From: Paenibacillus sp. CC-CFT747
GTDB taxonomy: Bacteria; Bacillota; Bacilli; Paenibacillales; NBRC-103111
DNA: 64,000 nt
NCBI GenBank assembly: GCA_030323305.1
Contig: CP106741.1
Location: 501,001-565,000 of the forward strand
Reading direction: 5' to 3'
The notes below the pieces were generated by a model. The model saw only the letters and a list, made by a program, of their open reading frames with translations. It was not told the DNA's origin and did not search any database. Each line of letters starts with the position of its first letter. Position 1 is the stretch's first letter. Of this stretch, positions 10,265 to 20,666 are shown piece after piece. The position numbers and the translations under genes were made by a program.

Positions 10265-12355
10265 CTAAGGGAGATCCTGCTGAAAGGAATGCACCGGCAA
10301 AGTAAAATAAAACGTGCTCCCCTCTTCCCCGGGTGAAGCCACCCCGATGTCCCCACCGTGGCTGGAAATGATTTCGCGGCAGATGGCGAGCCCCAGGCCA
10401 AGCCCTCCGCTGCTTCCCCGCTGCCGGCCGGAAGCCCCCTGGTAGTAACGGTCGAACAGCCGGCCCCGCTCGGACTCCGGCACCCCTTCGCCCGTATCCG
10501 TGATCCGGACCACAAAATGCGGCGGCCCCTCCCTTTCCTCGTCCAGGCCCACCCTTACCCGTACCTCCCCGCCGGCCGGGGTGAACTTTGCGGCATTGGA
10601 CAGGAGGTTCGAGAAAACCTGCTCCAGCCGGATGGCATCCGCCGAAATCATGGCGTCACGGATCGGCAGCCGGCCGGGGGCCGGTTCGAGCCAGACCAGC
10701 TTAAGCCCCTTCTGGGCCATCTCCGTCTCATATTTGACGTACAGCCAGTGGAAGAAGGGGACGGCCGGCTCCACGGTATGCCGGAAGCGGGCCTGGCCGG
10801 TTTCAAGCCTCGCCAACTCCATGAAATCATCCACCATCCGCTCGAGGAAAAGGATTTTGTCGTAGATCAGTTCCGTATATTTCAGATCGCCCGGCGTGAC
10901 GATGCCGTCAATCATGGCTTTGACGTATCCCTTCAGGGAGGTCAGCGGGGTCCCGACCTCATGGGAAACGTTCGCGAAGAAGATCCGGCGGTTCTCGGCC
11001 ACCCGGGACAGCTCCCGGTTAGCCTCTTCCAGCTTGTGGTTGATGCCCTGAAGCTCGGCCGTCCTCGCCGCCACCTTCCATTCGAGGTCCTTGTTGCTGT
11101 CCTGCAATTCCCCGGACAAGACCTCCACGTGATGGAACGCCCGGGAGAACTTACCCGACAGATTCAGGGATTGCGTGAAGAGAAACAGCATGAACCCGAA
11201 CGGCATGATATCGCCGAACGACACCATATGGCGGTAGAACAGCATATCGGTCAGGATCGCATAAGCAAAGAACAAGAATCCGATGCAGTTAAGCAGCGAG
11301 CCTTCCCTTCGCCGCCGGACCGCCGCCAAGTACACGTACAGTGTATAGAATAGGGAAGGCACCGCCATCAGCAGCTGAAAGATCAGAAGAAACTCCGTAT
11401 AGAACGATCCGGGCGTCACCAAAATCGTCAATCCGCCAAGCACTCCGTTAAACAGCATCCACGTGCGGAAGCCTTTATGGGACTCGGCGGGGTACTGGGA
11501 ATGGACGAAGAGCACCAGACTGACGAGGGCCCCGATGCCTCCGAGGTATTCCAGCTTGGTCGCCGCCTGCCACGGAATGCCGGGAAACAGGTAAGTGCCG
11601 AGGGTCTCGCCAACAAACAGGCTGCGGACAAAGACCGACAGGCAGATGCCTGCAAAATAGACGGGATACCGTTCCTTGCGCCGGAACACATACAAGCCGA
11701 AATGGTACAAGCCCATAAAAGCGAGACAGCCCGAAACAAAAATCTCCTTCACGACGTTCCGGGTCCGCTCAAACAGGATCATCTGGGCTTCCCCGATCTT
11801 GACCGGACTCCACAAGCCCCCTTTGCGCTGAACGAAATTGGCCACCTGAATCACCAGCTCTACGTTCTCCATCCGGGGAGTAAAGGGGACGACCTTGGGA
11901 TGGTTGACGGGAACCATGGTGTCCGCCGAGGTTCCGGGCACGCCGTTGGAGGCGAATTCCGTGCCGTCTATCCACAACCGGTAGGAAGTCGCTACCGGAG
12001 GCATGTACAGGGCAAGCGTCCGGCCGACATAAGCTTCAGGCAGGCGGACCGTCAGCCGGTAGGTCCCGTATCCCCGATTCGACAGCTTCTCCCCGTTGAC
12101 CGTCTTGCCCTCCCACTCGGAAGGAGCCGTCAAATAACCGGGGGTTCTCTTCCATCCGCCGTTATGCAAATCTTCCGGGGTATACAGGGCTTTCCAATAA
12201 AATTCCCACTCTCCCGACAGGGAAAGCGGCCTTCCTTCGTTTAACTCCGCCTCCGTCAGGACCGCGGCGGCCTTGACGGCCGGCTCCGCGTGTACAAGAC
12301 CGGGGCAGACCGTCAGCCAAAGAAGCAGGCCCATCAGGGCCATCCACCATTTCAT
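10265..12355 (-). CDS. 7TMR-DISM sensor histidine kinase
   Basis: The start at 12355 (GGAGCAGTAAGG upstream) gives a signal peptide MKWWMALMGLLLWLTVCPGL; the longer frame lacks one. Layout of 696 residues: extracellular DISMED2 jelly-roll (about 30-190, with GEWEFYWKALY and YGTYRLTVRLP), seven TM helices (about 195-395), a coiled coil, HisKA with FFANVSHEVGTPLTSLKGY, and HATPase with NLLSNAAKF and GGLGLGLAICREIISSHGG. The DISMED2 fold is carbohydrate-binding-like, so a sugar or glycan ligand is plausible. Partner regulator follows at 9461-10165. Confidence 0.92.
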   Translation of the reverse strand: MKWWMALMGLLLWLTVCPGLVHAEPAVKAAAVLTEAELNEGRPLSLSGEWEFYWKALYTPEDLHNGGWKRTPGYLTAPSEWEGKTVNGEKLSNRGYGTYRLTVRLPEAYVGRTLALYMPPVATSYRLWIDGTEFASNGVPGTSADTMVPVNHPKVVPFTPRMENVELVIQVANFVQRKGGLWSPVKIGEAQMILFERTRNVVKEIFVSGCLAFMGLYHFGLYVFRRKERYPVYFAGICLSVFVRSLFVGETLGTYLFPGIPWQAATKLEYLGGIGALVSLVLFVHSQYPAESHKGFRTWMLFNGVLGGLTILVTPGSFYTEFLLIFQLLMAVPSLFYTLYVYLAAVRRRREGSLLNCIGFLFFAYAILTDMLFYRHMVSFGDIMPFGFMLFLFTQSLNLSGKFSRAFHHVEVLSGELQDSNKDLEWKVAARTAELQGINHKLEEANRELSRVAENRRIFFANVSHEVGTPLTSLKGYVKAMIDGIVTPGDLKYTELIYDKILFLERMVDDFMELARLETGQARFRHTVEPAVPFFHWLYVKYETEMAQKGLKLVWLEPAPGRLPIRDAMISADAIRLEQVFSNLLSNAAKFTPAGGEVRVRVGLDEEREGPPHFVVRITDTGEGVPESERGRLFDRYYQGASGRQRGSSGGLGLGLAICREIISSHGGDIGVASPGEEGSTFYFTLPVHSFQQDLP

Positions 12356-12525
12356 CCTTACTGCTCCTAATCTGAATTTCAACCAGGGTAGGCCTTCCAG
12401 CCTATCGCCAGAAATTCCGCATAGGATGATTTTACCAGACACTTCGCCCGCCTATCTACAAATTTTTTCCTTCTCCTTATCTCCATGTCAATAGTACGCT
12501 CCCGGTTCCCTTCCCCCAATAGGCA

Positions 12526-12567
12526 GAAAAAACTCCATCCCCTCTCCTAAAGAGAAGGGATGGAGTC
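12526..12567 (-). terminator. Terminator of the FAD oxidoreductase gene
   Basis: Minus-strand hairpin ACTCCATCCC..GGGATGGAGT with inner TCTC/GAGA pairing, followed by TTTTTT. Confidence 0.88.
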
Positions 12568-12612
12568 ATGCCATGGGGGAACGATCGATCGGAAAGGACG
12601 GGCCGCTTCCGC

Positions 12613-14862
12613 TTATTCGTACACGCGCAGCTCGACGATTTCGGCCCGGCGGCATCCGTTGGTGGCTTCCACCACAACCCGAACGGCTTCGGCGCTCACC
12701 GGAGCGGGCAGCGCATGGACGCGCCTGCGCCTGCGGTTGCCGTGCTCCTCCGCCGCCGTCGTCCATTCCCCGTTCCGCTTAACCTCAATCCGGTAATCTT
12801 TCACAAGCTCGGGCAGGATCTCGAATGGGGTACGGTGATGATGCAGGTTGATCAGGTCCTCGTTCACGTCGTCATGGAACACCACCTGCACCGTTCCCAC
12901 CTGCACCGGCTGCTCCCACTGAACGGAGAGCCATTCCTCCCGTCCGGAGGTGAGGTCCTCCGAGGCCCACAGGTGAGGGCCTCCATACGGACGCAGGTAC
13001 CCGTCCACGGCCTTCTCCGGAGCGAAGGCCGCTGACTCGCCGCTAAGCCGGAAGCAGATCGGGCGCCGCTCGAAGCTCCGCTTGCTCCACTGCACTAGCG
13101 GCTGCTCCGGCTGGTGATCCTCGAGATCCGAGGAGACGACAGGCTTTGAACCCTTGACGAAGCAGAGAACACCGGTTTGGGGCTCGGCCGAAGTGTGCAG
13201 CGTCACCGCCTCATTCTGGCGGATAATCAAGAAAGCATTCTGCTCGAGCTCCGGCTCCCAGGAAAGCGGCACGCTCACCCACTGCCTGCTTCCTTGGGGA
13301 ACAGAGGCTTCTCCCTGGGCCTGCCGCGTATGGGGAACGTAATTTTCCCTCTTCCCGGTGCTCCACAGCTCAACCTCAAGCGTTGTAGCCTCCGAGGCAT
13401 CAAGCAGGAGCTCCAGCCCTTGGAAGGCGCCCGCCACGGGAACCAGCAGGCCGACGTCCGACTGAAGCGGATGCGTTCCCTCCGGTCTTTCGACAGCAAG
13501 CCGGGTAAGGGTGCTGGATGCCGCAGCCGTTCCCTTCAGGGCCAGGTCGCGGGGATCTTCGCTTCGCACGCCGATGAGCGAAGCATCCTGCCGAAGAAGC
13601 GTCTCCCGAAGGTCGAGCAGATGGTTCCCGGCGAGCTCCCGCGGGGTGACTCCCTTCTGCACGCAGAGGGCGGCGCCCGTTCCGGCCGCTTCCCCCATGA
13701 CGGCACAGGTAGCCATGACGCGGGTGGTCCCGAAGGCCACGTGCGTGGCGCTGATATCCCGGCCCGCGAAGAGAAGGTTGCGTACGTTAACGGAATAGAG
13801 AGAGCGGAACGGGATGTGGTAATTGCCGTCCGCATGCAGATGCTTGGACCCGCTCTCCTGCGAGTAAACCCCTTGAGGGGGATGGAGATCGATCGACCAG
13901 CCCCCGAAGGCCACCCGGTCCTCGAACGGAGTCTGGGCTAGAATATCGTTCTGGTTCAGCACGTAGTCGCCCACAAACCGGCGGTACTCCCGTTTGCCCG
14001 GGATGGAGCCGACCCATTCCAAGGTCATGTTCTCAGAATCGAACTGGCCGGAATTTTTGATATAATCCCAGATTCCGTAGATGACCGCCCATAGCTCATC
14101 GCGGATCCGCTCGTTATCATGGACGGTGTCAAGCTCCCCGCCCCATTCGATCCACCAGTAAGCGCATCCATTGTCGCCGCTGCGGATGACTCTCTTGAGG
14201 GGAATGGACGTCTGGCTGATATCCACGGCAAAATCCGGGGCGATGTACTTAACCGGGCGTCCCGCATCCTTCGTATAGAAGAGCAGGGTGCTTCCGAGCG
14301 TAATGCCGTCCGCTTCCTCCGGCGCCCATTCCTCGTTGTACTCGTGGCGCGCTTCCCGGCCGATCCGGTGTTTCGCCCCCGCCAGGAACCCGACCAGCCC
14401 GTCTCCGGTGCAGTCGAGGAAATAGTCGCTCTCGAAGCGGATCTCCCTTTCGGAGCCCATCATCCAGCCGGTTACGGAACGGATCGTGCGCTCCTCCTCC
14501 CCACCTTCGGCTTCCACCTCATGCACATCCGTATTGAGGAACAGCTGAATGTTCTTTTCCGCGCGTACCGTTTCCAGAACGACGAGGTCCCAGAAGTAGG
14601 GGTTCCCGTCAATGTTGCGGTACTGGTTCTCCACGAACATCTCTCCCATGATGCCGGTTTCCCGGGCATAGCGCTGGGCGCCGTGCGCCGTCGCCCCGCA
14701 CACCCACACCCGGACCTCGCTGGAGGAATTTCCTCCGAGCACGGGACGGTTGTTGACAAGCGCTACCGTCTGGCCCAAACGGGCGGCGGCCACCGCTGCG
14801 CAAACCCCCGCCAATCCTCCGCCGATTACCGCAATATCCGTCTTTACCGTTTCCTGCCTCAT
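12613..14862 (-). CDS. FAD-dependent oxidoreductase with C-terminal discoidin-like region
   Basis: 749 residues. An N-terminal Rossmann FAD motif (TDIAVIGGGLAGVCAAVAAA) and the downstream LFAGRDISATHVAFGTTRVM are typical of the FAD_oxidored (FAD-dependent dehydrogenase) family. The last 150 residues (RPYGGPHLWASEDL, then TVQVVFHDDVNEDL, ending AEIVELRVYE) look like a beta-sandwich discoidin/F5-8C-type module. No signal peptide, so probably cytoplasmic. Substrate unknown. The divergent AraC regulator 127 bases away suggests control by a carbohydrate-like signal (inference). Confidence 0.85.
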   Translation of the reverse strand: MRQETVKTDIAVIGGGLAGVCAAVAAARLGQTVALVNNRPVLGGNSSSEVRVWVCGATAHGAQRYARETGIMGEMFVENQYRNIDGNPYFWDLVVLETVRAEKNIQLFLNTDVHEVEAEGGEEERTIRSVTGWMMGSEREIRFESDYFLDCTGDGLVGFLAGAKHRIGREARHEYNEEWAPEEADGITLGSTLLFYTKDAGRPVKYIAPDFAVDISQTSIPLKRVIRSGDNGCAYWWIEWGGELDTVHDNERIRDELWAVIYGIWDYIKNSGQFDSENMTLEWVGSIPGKREYRRFVGDYVLNQNDILAQTPFEDRVAFGGWSIDLHPPQGVYSQESGSKHLHADGNYHIPFRSLYSVNVRNLLFAGRDISATHVAFGTTRVMATCAVMGEAAGTGAALCVQKGVTPRELAGNHLLDLRETLLRQDASLIGVRSEDPRDLALKGTAAASSTLTRLAVERPEGTHPLQSDVGLLVPVAGAFQGLELLLDASEATTLEVELWSTGKRENYVPHTRQAQGEASVPQGSRQWVSVPLSWEPELEQNAFLIIRQNEAVTLHTSAEPQTGVLCFVKGSKPVVSSDLEDHQPEQPLVQWSKRSFERRPICFRLSGESAAFAPEKAVDGYLRPYGGPHLWASEDLTSGREEWLSVQWEQPVQVGTVQVVFHDDVNEDLINLHHHRTPFEILPELVKDYRIEVKRNGEWTTAAEEHGNRRRRRVHALPAPVSAEAVRVVVEATNGCRRAEIVELRVYE

Positions 14863-14920
14863 GGCTCACCCTCCGATAATAAGCTTAATAATATCCTTGG
14901 TTTCATCATAAACCAGCAGG

Positions 14921-14949
14921 TTTCCAAATAACATGTTATGCATTACAAT
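14921..14949 (+). promoter_or_regulatory. Promoter of the AraC gene with palindrome in the spacer
   Basis: TTTCCA at 14921-14926 and TACAAT at 14944-14949, 17 bases apart. The spacer contains a perfect 12-base palindrome ATAACATGTTAT (14928-14939), a candidate autoregulatory operator between the divergent AraC and FAD oxidoreductase genes. Confidence 0.5.
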
Positions 14950-14989
14950 GGGCATATCCATTATTTCATACCATGAGGGGAATCATCTT

Positions 14990-15785
14990 ATGCCGCTGCG
15001 GATCCTGAATCATGTATACTGGCGGGCCAAGAAGCAGTTTATGCTGGAGAGCGACGTTTACCGGAATTGGACAATGTTTGCCGTGGAGGAAGGGCGGTTT
15101 GCCTATGAGATTGGAGAAAGCCGGGGGAAGCGGGCTTCGGGGATCTGGTCGTCTGTCCGCCCGGGCTCGACTTTCATAGACGAACCTTGGAGCCCCTGAC
15201 CTTTCATTACCTGGAATTTGCTTGGGAGGATCCCGGGGAGGAGGCTGCGGGAATAGACCCGGCGGCCGATTGGGGGAAGCCAAGAGGCCGGTGGCCGACC
15301 TGGCTCGGCTGACCTCCACTTACCGCCATTGGGTCCGGAGGGCCGAGTCCTGGGACGAAGCCGACCGGAAATGGAAGGATCACCTTCTGAACGACTTGTG
15401 GCGGCTGCTTGCCGCCGAGAAAGCAGAGGAAGCCCGAAACGGGGGCCGGGACGGAATCCCGGCCGATCCGCTTATGGAGAAGGCGGAGAAAGCGTTAAGC
15501 CGTCAAGCCTATGAGCCCTTCAGCATGAGAGAGCTGGCCGAATCGCTCGGCCTGCGTCCCGTCCCGTTCACCCGCCGGTTTTATAAGCATGCGGGCATGA
15601 CGCCCTCGGCCTATGTAACGGAGCTCCGGATGAACCGGGCATGCAGGCTGCTGACCGAAACGAACCTTCCTCTCGATAGCGTGGCCCGGCAGTGCGGGTA
15701 TGAGAACGGCTTTTATTTGAGCCGGGTGTTCCTGGAGCGCGTGGGCGTCCGGCCTTCCGTTTACCGAAAGACAAGAAGGGTATGA
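14990..15785 (+). CDS. AraC-family transcriptional regulator (two frame breaks)
   Basis: About 265 residues. Start ATG 14990 has GAGGGG upstream. The cupin-like N-terminal sensor half (MPLRILNHVYWRAKKQFMLE) is interrupted at GGGGG 15123-15127 and 15272-15276; adding one G at each restores GFGDLVVCPPGLDFHRR and DWGEAKRPVADLARL. The C-terminal double HTH is clear: SMRELAESLGLRPVPFTRRF, then CGYENGFYLSRVFLERVGVR. Divergent from the FAD oxidoreductase, its likely target. It ends directly against the convergent downstream gene with no bases between the stop codons. Confidence 0.85.
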
Positions 15786-16163
15786 TTACTCTTGACCGTC
15801 GGCGATCGTCTGAAAGACGCGCATGGCGTTCATGACCTTCGGTATGCCCACATGCGGAAGGCAGTGGAGGATGACCTCCACCACTTCTTCACGGGTCAGC
15901 CCCACGTGAAGAGCCGCGTGGAAGTGAAACCGGAGCTGGTCGGCCGAATCCCCTTGGGAAATCAGAGAGGAGATCGAGGCGATTTCCCGCTGTTTCAAAT
16001 CGAGGCCCGAGCGGGCATAAATGCCGCCGAACCCGAATTCCACCACATACCGGCCGAGCTCGGGCATATCCCGGAGAACAGCCTGTACCGCCTCGTAGCC
16101 TTTTGTCCCGCCGATGGCTTCCACCGTCTTAAGCCCTGTCTCAAAATGCTCGCTGCTGTTCAT
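15786..16163 (-). CDS. Carboxymuconolactone decarboxylase family protein
   Basis: 125 residues, all-alpha CMD/AhpD-like fold: RSGLDLKQREIASISSLISQ, then FHFHAALHVGLTREEVVEVI and HCLPHVGIPKVMNAM. The AhpD-type CxxC is absent, so peroxidase activity is unlikely and the decarboxylase-like or scaffold subgroup is more likely. It lies 113 bases downstream of the TPP enzyme on the same strand, separated by repeat copy B. Confidence 0.85.
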   Translation of the reverse strand: MNSSEHFETGLKTVEAIGGTKGYEAVQAVLRDMPELGRYVVEFGFGGIYARSGLDLKQREIASISSLISQGDSADQLRFHFHAALHVGLTREEVVEVILHCLPHVGIPKVMNAMRVFQTIADGQE

Positions 16164-16186
16164 AACCCCACCCCATTCTCTTTATT

Positions 16187-16279
16187 CGTGCCTTATCCGT
16201 GAGTATTGTTCTGTTTCCCTTATGATTTCGCGCACCTGCAGCTGCCTTCTTGCTAACAAAATTACCGGGTAAGGCCTTA
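16187..16279. repeat. Stop-codon-anchored inverted repeat, copy B (diverged long form)
   Basis: Read on the minus strand it begins TAAGGCCTTACCCGGTAATT and ends AGAACAATACTCACGGATAAGGCAC. It aligns block by block with copy D. The first three bases are the TAA stop of the TPP enzyme gene. Confidence 0.7.
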
Positions 16280-17979
16280 TCCCCTCGCTAAAGTAGGCGG
16301 AAGCTCCTCCGGATCGACCATCGCTTCGATGACCACCGTTTCCTCCAAGGCCAAGGCGGCGGTCAGCGCCCGGCGGAGCTCATCCCCCGTCCCGCAGCGA
16401 AATGCCCGGCAGCCCATTGCCTCCGCATAGCCCTTCACGTTCAAGGGAATCTCAAACACGGTGCCGTCCGTCCTTCCGACATGGGCTCTCATTCCTTTGT
16501 TCACCATATCCAGACGGCCGTTGTTCAACACCACGAAGATCACGTTCGCCCCGCTGTTGACCGCCGTGGAAAGCTCGGAGCCGTTCATGAAGAGACAACC
16601 GTCCCCTGTCAGACAGACGAAGCGCTCCTTCGGAGAGGCAAGCTGGGCCCCGATGGAGTAGCCGATCGCGTGCCCCATGGAGGCAAACACGTCGTCGAAC
16701 AGGAAGCTGCCCGCCCGCTTGATCGGCAGATGCCGGACGGCATAATAGCTGTGGCTCCCGTCGTCCCCGATCACAGTGGCTTCCTCCGGCAGCACCTCTC
16801 CCAGGATGCCCATCGTCTCGCGGGCCGTGAGGGCCGGCGCGTCAGCGGCCGGAGCCTTCTCCTGCCCGCTCTCCGCCAGCGCCGCTTCACCGGCGGCGGG
16901 CTGCAGGCCGGCGTGCTCAGCCGGGCTGTCGATCGCGGCGGCCGCCAGCGCGACCCCCGTTCCGGCGAAGGTCCTCATTTCCTTCAGAAGGGCCTGCAGG
17001 TTCGTTCTGGCACAGCCTTGGATATACAAGGTGGGAGCCGGAAGGGATTTGCCGACGAAGGCCGGCTCCACGTCGAATTGAATGACGTGGCGGGGATACT
17101 CCGCGGGCTTCAGGGCGGGCAGCGACATGTCGCTGAGCGAAGTGCCGATGACGATCAGCAGGTCCACGCCGTTCCGGATATACTCCTCCGCTTCCGGGCC
17201 GCCCCCAGTCCATAGCTGCCGAGAGACAGCGGGTGAGCCGTGGGGAACGTCCCCTTGCCTCCGGGCGTCGTCGCCACGGGCAGGCCCCAGCCTTCGGCCA
17301 GCGCCCGGACCTCTTCGTAGGCCCCGGAGAGGTGGACGCCCTTGCCGAGGAAGAGCAGAGGGCGCTGCGCTCCGGAGAGAAGCGGGAACACCCGGTCGAG
17401 GCGCGAGGAGACCGTTCCCGGCTCCCTCTCGGGAAACGGCAGCTCGAACGGCTCAATCGGCTCCGTCAGCACATCGTACGCAATCGCCAGATGAACCGGC
17501 CCCCTACGGCCTGTTACCGCCTTCTCTACGGCATGGGCGAGGTAGCTCTTCAGCACCTCCCCTCTTTCCACTCTGGCGCTGAAGAGCGTCACCGACTGGA
17601 ACATCTGCACCAGATCCGTTCCGAAGAAGGTCGAATCCTGGCCGAGGGGCTTGCCCGTTTCCTTCATCGACGGATGCCCCGTCAGGAAGAAAACCGGCTG
17701 ATGGAACACCTTGGCCTGGCCGGCCGCCGTAATCATATTGGTCCCCCCGGGACCGGAGGTTCCCGCTGCCACCCCGAGGCCTCTTCGCCAAGCGTATCCT
17801 CCCGCCTCGTACCCTGCTCCGGCTTCATGACGGGCGAGAACATAGTCGATGCCCTGGTTGCCCGCCTCCAGCACAAGCGGGACGACGGCTTTGCCCGGAA
17901 CCCCAAAAATATGATCGACCCCCCATCTTTTGAAATGCTCCATCAGTACGGTGACTACACGCTTCACAGGCTCCACCAT
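16277..17979 (-). CDS. Acetolactate synthase-like thiamine pyrophosphate enzyme (one frame break)
   Basis: About 567 residues. The N-terminal PYR domain has HIFGVPGKAVVPLVLE, catalytic Glu in ARHEAGAGYEAGGYAW and SGPGGTNMITA. The central domain has LFLGKGVHLSG. The C-terminal TPP-binding GDGCLFMNGSELSTAVNSG runs to VVLNNGRLDMV. One base is missing at CCCCC 17202-17206. Similar to acetolactate synthase large subunits, but there is no regulatory subunit here and ilvB lies at the far end of the window, so it is a paralogue. It starts 21 bases after the sensor kinase gene on the same strand. The true substrate is uncertain. Confidence 0.85.
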
Positions 17980-18000
17980 CCTTATCGGGATAAACGGACT

Positions 18001-19601
18001 TCAGCAGTCCTCACAGATCGGCAGTATGATGTCGAATCGGGTGCCGACTCCCTTTTGCGAGTGGATGATCATCATTCCTTTATGGTTCTCGACGATCCGG
18101 TAGCAGACCGACAGGCCGAGGCCAAGGCCGTTCTCCTTCGTGCTGAAGAACGGATTGAGCACCTTGTTGCGCTCCTCCTCCGTCATGCCGATCCCGGTGT
18201 CGGTGATGCTGATCTTGACCTTGTCCTGGTAATCCTTCACTTGCACGGTGATCGTTCCTCCCCGGGGCATGGCATCCAAAGCGTTCTGGATCACGTTGAC
18301 GAACACCTGCTTGATTTGAATCGGATCCACGAACACCTTGACCGGAAAGGGGCGAAGCTCGGGAATCAGCTGGGTATCGTTCAGAATGGCCTGGCTCTTC
18401 ATCAAGTTGACCGTATCGAGAATAAGCTCCTGAAGGATGCACTCCCGGCGGTCCGGCGTGCTGGGCTTGGCCATGACGACGAAATCCGATACAAGCTTGT
18501 TGACGTTCTTCAGTTCCTTATGGACAAGATCGAGGTACTTCCGTTCACTTTCCTGATCACGGAACCTTTCGAGGAGCAGCTGAATGAAACCCATGATGGA
18601 AGTAAGCGGATTGCGGATTTCGTGGGCAAGCCCCGCGGCAAGGCGGCCGATGGCTGAGAATTTCTCCGAATTGATGATCTGCTGCTCCAGCTCGAACCGT
18701 TCCGTGATGTCTCTCAGCTGGGCATAGGCCCCGATCAGCGTCCGGTTATCGTCATAGATCGGAATGGCGTCGAAGAGGCAGATGATCCGCCGGTCGAGCG
18801 AAATCGTAAACACCAGCTCCACATCCTCGTAGTGCCGCCCGTTCTTCAACACCTCGTAGAGGTAATTGCCGAACTGCTCGAAGCTGAAGATCGAATTGCC
18901 CACGGCATCCTCCCGGCGCCGTTTGGTAATCTTCTCCGCGAACGAGTTGAATTCCGTGATGTTGCCGAAGTTATCGGTGACGATGACCCCGTTCTTGATT
19001 GTGTTGATCATCAGATGATTAAGCAGGTACTGATTGCGGTTGTTTCTTCTAAGAAGCAGCTCCCTTTCCATCGAATCCACCATGTTCTCCAGCAGCGCCA
19101 GCTGAAAGACGCTGTAATCCGCGGCCGCATTCATAATGCCCACCGTGCCGACCAGGTTGTTAATCTCGCGAAAATGAAACGGCACGCAGCAGCAGGCGGA
19201 TAGACTCAGCTTATGATGAAAATGCTCCTCTCCCACGACCTCAACCGGGTGTCCCTGCTTCAGGGCCAAATGGACGGCGTTCGTTCCCATCTCCTGCTCC
19301 GACAGAAGGATGCCCTCTCTCATCCCCAGCTGGTGAATGACATCCTTCATGGTGGGATCGCCAAAAATTTCGAGGATGAAGCCGTTCTGATCGGCCAGAA
19401 GAATCAGGACTTCCATCCCCCTCAATAGGTCCAGTACACGGGTTCCAAAAAGCTGACAACGGAGATAACCTCACTGTATTTAATCTTGCGCTGCATCAAT
19501 TCCGCTTCGCTTAACACCGTTACGGGAACAGGAATGCTTGCCGGGTCCATCCCGGCGGCCAGGCATCTGGCTTTGGACTCCGTGACGTAAGACGCCTCCA
19601 C
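18001..19601 (-). CDS. GAF/PAS sensor histidine kinase (one frame break)
   Basis: About 534 residues, apparently cytoplasmic. The start is GTG 19601, 6-7 bases after AAGGAGG. A short N-terminal segment ends FLEPVYWTY; one base missing near 19423-19428 joins it to LRGMEVLILLADQNG. Domains: AcoR-like GAF (GDPTMKDVIHQLGMREG, then EQEMGTNAVHLALKQG), PAS (NGVIVTDNFGNITEFNSFAE), HisKA with LAAGLAHEIRNPLTSIMGF, and HATPase with NVIQNALDAMP and GLGLGLSVCYRI. No response regulator is adjacent. The next gene downstream is the TPP enzyme. Confidence 0.85.
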
Positions 19602-19731
19602 CTGAACCCTCCTTATTAGTTGGTTAGTTACTATTTCTACAATCATGAAAAATTCCCTTTTATTTCAATAAAAATTTCTTCAAAAATTTTACAATATCCT
19701 CCATCTAAAGACCTATTTCCCCTTTTTCATC

Positions 19732-19773
19732 AAAAAAGACCCGAACCTTCCCCATCAGGAGAACGTCCGGGCC
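19732..19773 (-). terminator. Terminator of the sugar isomerase gene
   Basis: Minus-strand GGCCCGGAC..GTTCGGGTC stem followed by TTTTTT, about 90 bases after the stop at 19865. Confidence 0.75.
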
Positions 19774-19864
19774 TTATCGAAACGAGAAAAATCGGGAGGG
19801 AGCTCCCGCCGGCGCAGCCGCTTTCGTCCCTCCTGTTCCCTTCCTAACCAGCTTCCTCTGCTGC

Positions 19865-20626
19865 TTACAGCAGGGTATGCAGGTGACGCAGGCTGATGTC
19901 CAGGCTTTCAAACGGATCCCGCCGGCATACATCCTGCTCCACCACATACCATTCCACCGAAGTTTCCCGGCAGGCGGCGATGATTTCGTACCAATTCATG
20001 TTCCCTTCCCCAAGCTCTGCAAACACCTGCTGGTCCTGAACGATCGCCATATCCTTCAAGTGGACTACGGCCATGCGTCCCTTGACCTTGTGGATCCAGT
20101 TCACCGGATTCGCGCCGCCCGCCTGAACCCAGTACATGTCGAGCTCAAAGCCCAGGGACGGATCGGACTCCTCCAGCAGAATATCCATCCCCGTCCGGCT
20201 TCCGTCAAATTTCTCGAACTCGAATTTGTGGTTATGGTAGATTAACTGAAGCCCGGCCTCCGACAGCTTCTTCGCCGCATCCGAGGCCTCCGCCGCAAAC
20301 CGGCGGTATCCGTCCGCATCCGCCCGGTAAGGCGACGGCATGGAGCCTACTCCCACATACCGGCAGTCCCACAGCTTATGATCCCGGATCACCCCGTCCA
20401 GATCTTCCTTAAGCCGGTCAAACGAAATATGGGTGGCGCAAACCGATAAATCCGCTTCCTGGACAAGCTCCTTGAGCTTCTCGGGCTCAATGGGGCCGAT
20501 CCCCGACACTTGAACCGTCTCGTATCCGATCTCTCTAACCTTCCGCAGGGTCGTACGCAGGTCCTCCGGGGTTTTGGCATAGTCCCTTAACGTGTAGAGC
20601 TGGGCGCCGATGGTCGACTTTTGCAT
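19865..20626 (-). CDS. Sugar phosphate isomerase/epimerase (xylose-isomerase-like TIM barrel)
   Basis: 253 residues, TIM-barrel AP-endonuclease-2 type: IGAQLYTLRDYAKTPEDLRT at the start, GLQLIYHNHKFEFEKFDG and GFELDMYWVQAGG carrying probable metal ligands, and VVHLKDMAIVQDQQVFAELG near the end. Monocistronic, with a LacI-type operator in its promoter (20672-20684) and its own terminator. Substrate unknown; related proteins act on inosose or ketohexoses. Confidence 0.85.
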   Translation of the reverse strand: MQKSTIGAQLYTLRDYAKTPEDLRTTLRKVREIGYETVQVSGIGPIEPEKLKELVQEADLSVCATHISFDRLKEDLDGVIRDHKLWDCRYVGVGSMPSPYRADADGYRRFAAEASDAAKKLSEAGLQLIYHNHKFEFEKFDGSRTGMDILLEESDPSLGFELDMYWVQAGGANPVNWIHKVKGRMAVVHLKDMAIVQDQQVFAELGEGNMNWYEIIAACRETSVEWYVVEQDVCRRDPFESLDISLRHLHTLL

Positions 20627-20666
20627 CTGTAGTCCTCCCTGACATTGGATTAATAAGAATTAGGGG

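Noticed and set aside
10358..11353. Plus-strand open frame of 331 codons
   Set aside because: Antisense to the kinase core of the 7TMR-DISM histidine kinase; no coding motifs.
17233..18657. Plus-strand open frame of 474 codons
   Set aside because: Antisense to the TPP enzyme and the GAF/PAS kinase, whose domain motifs are unmistakable.
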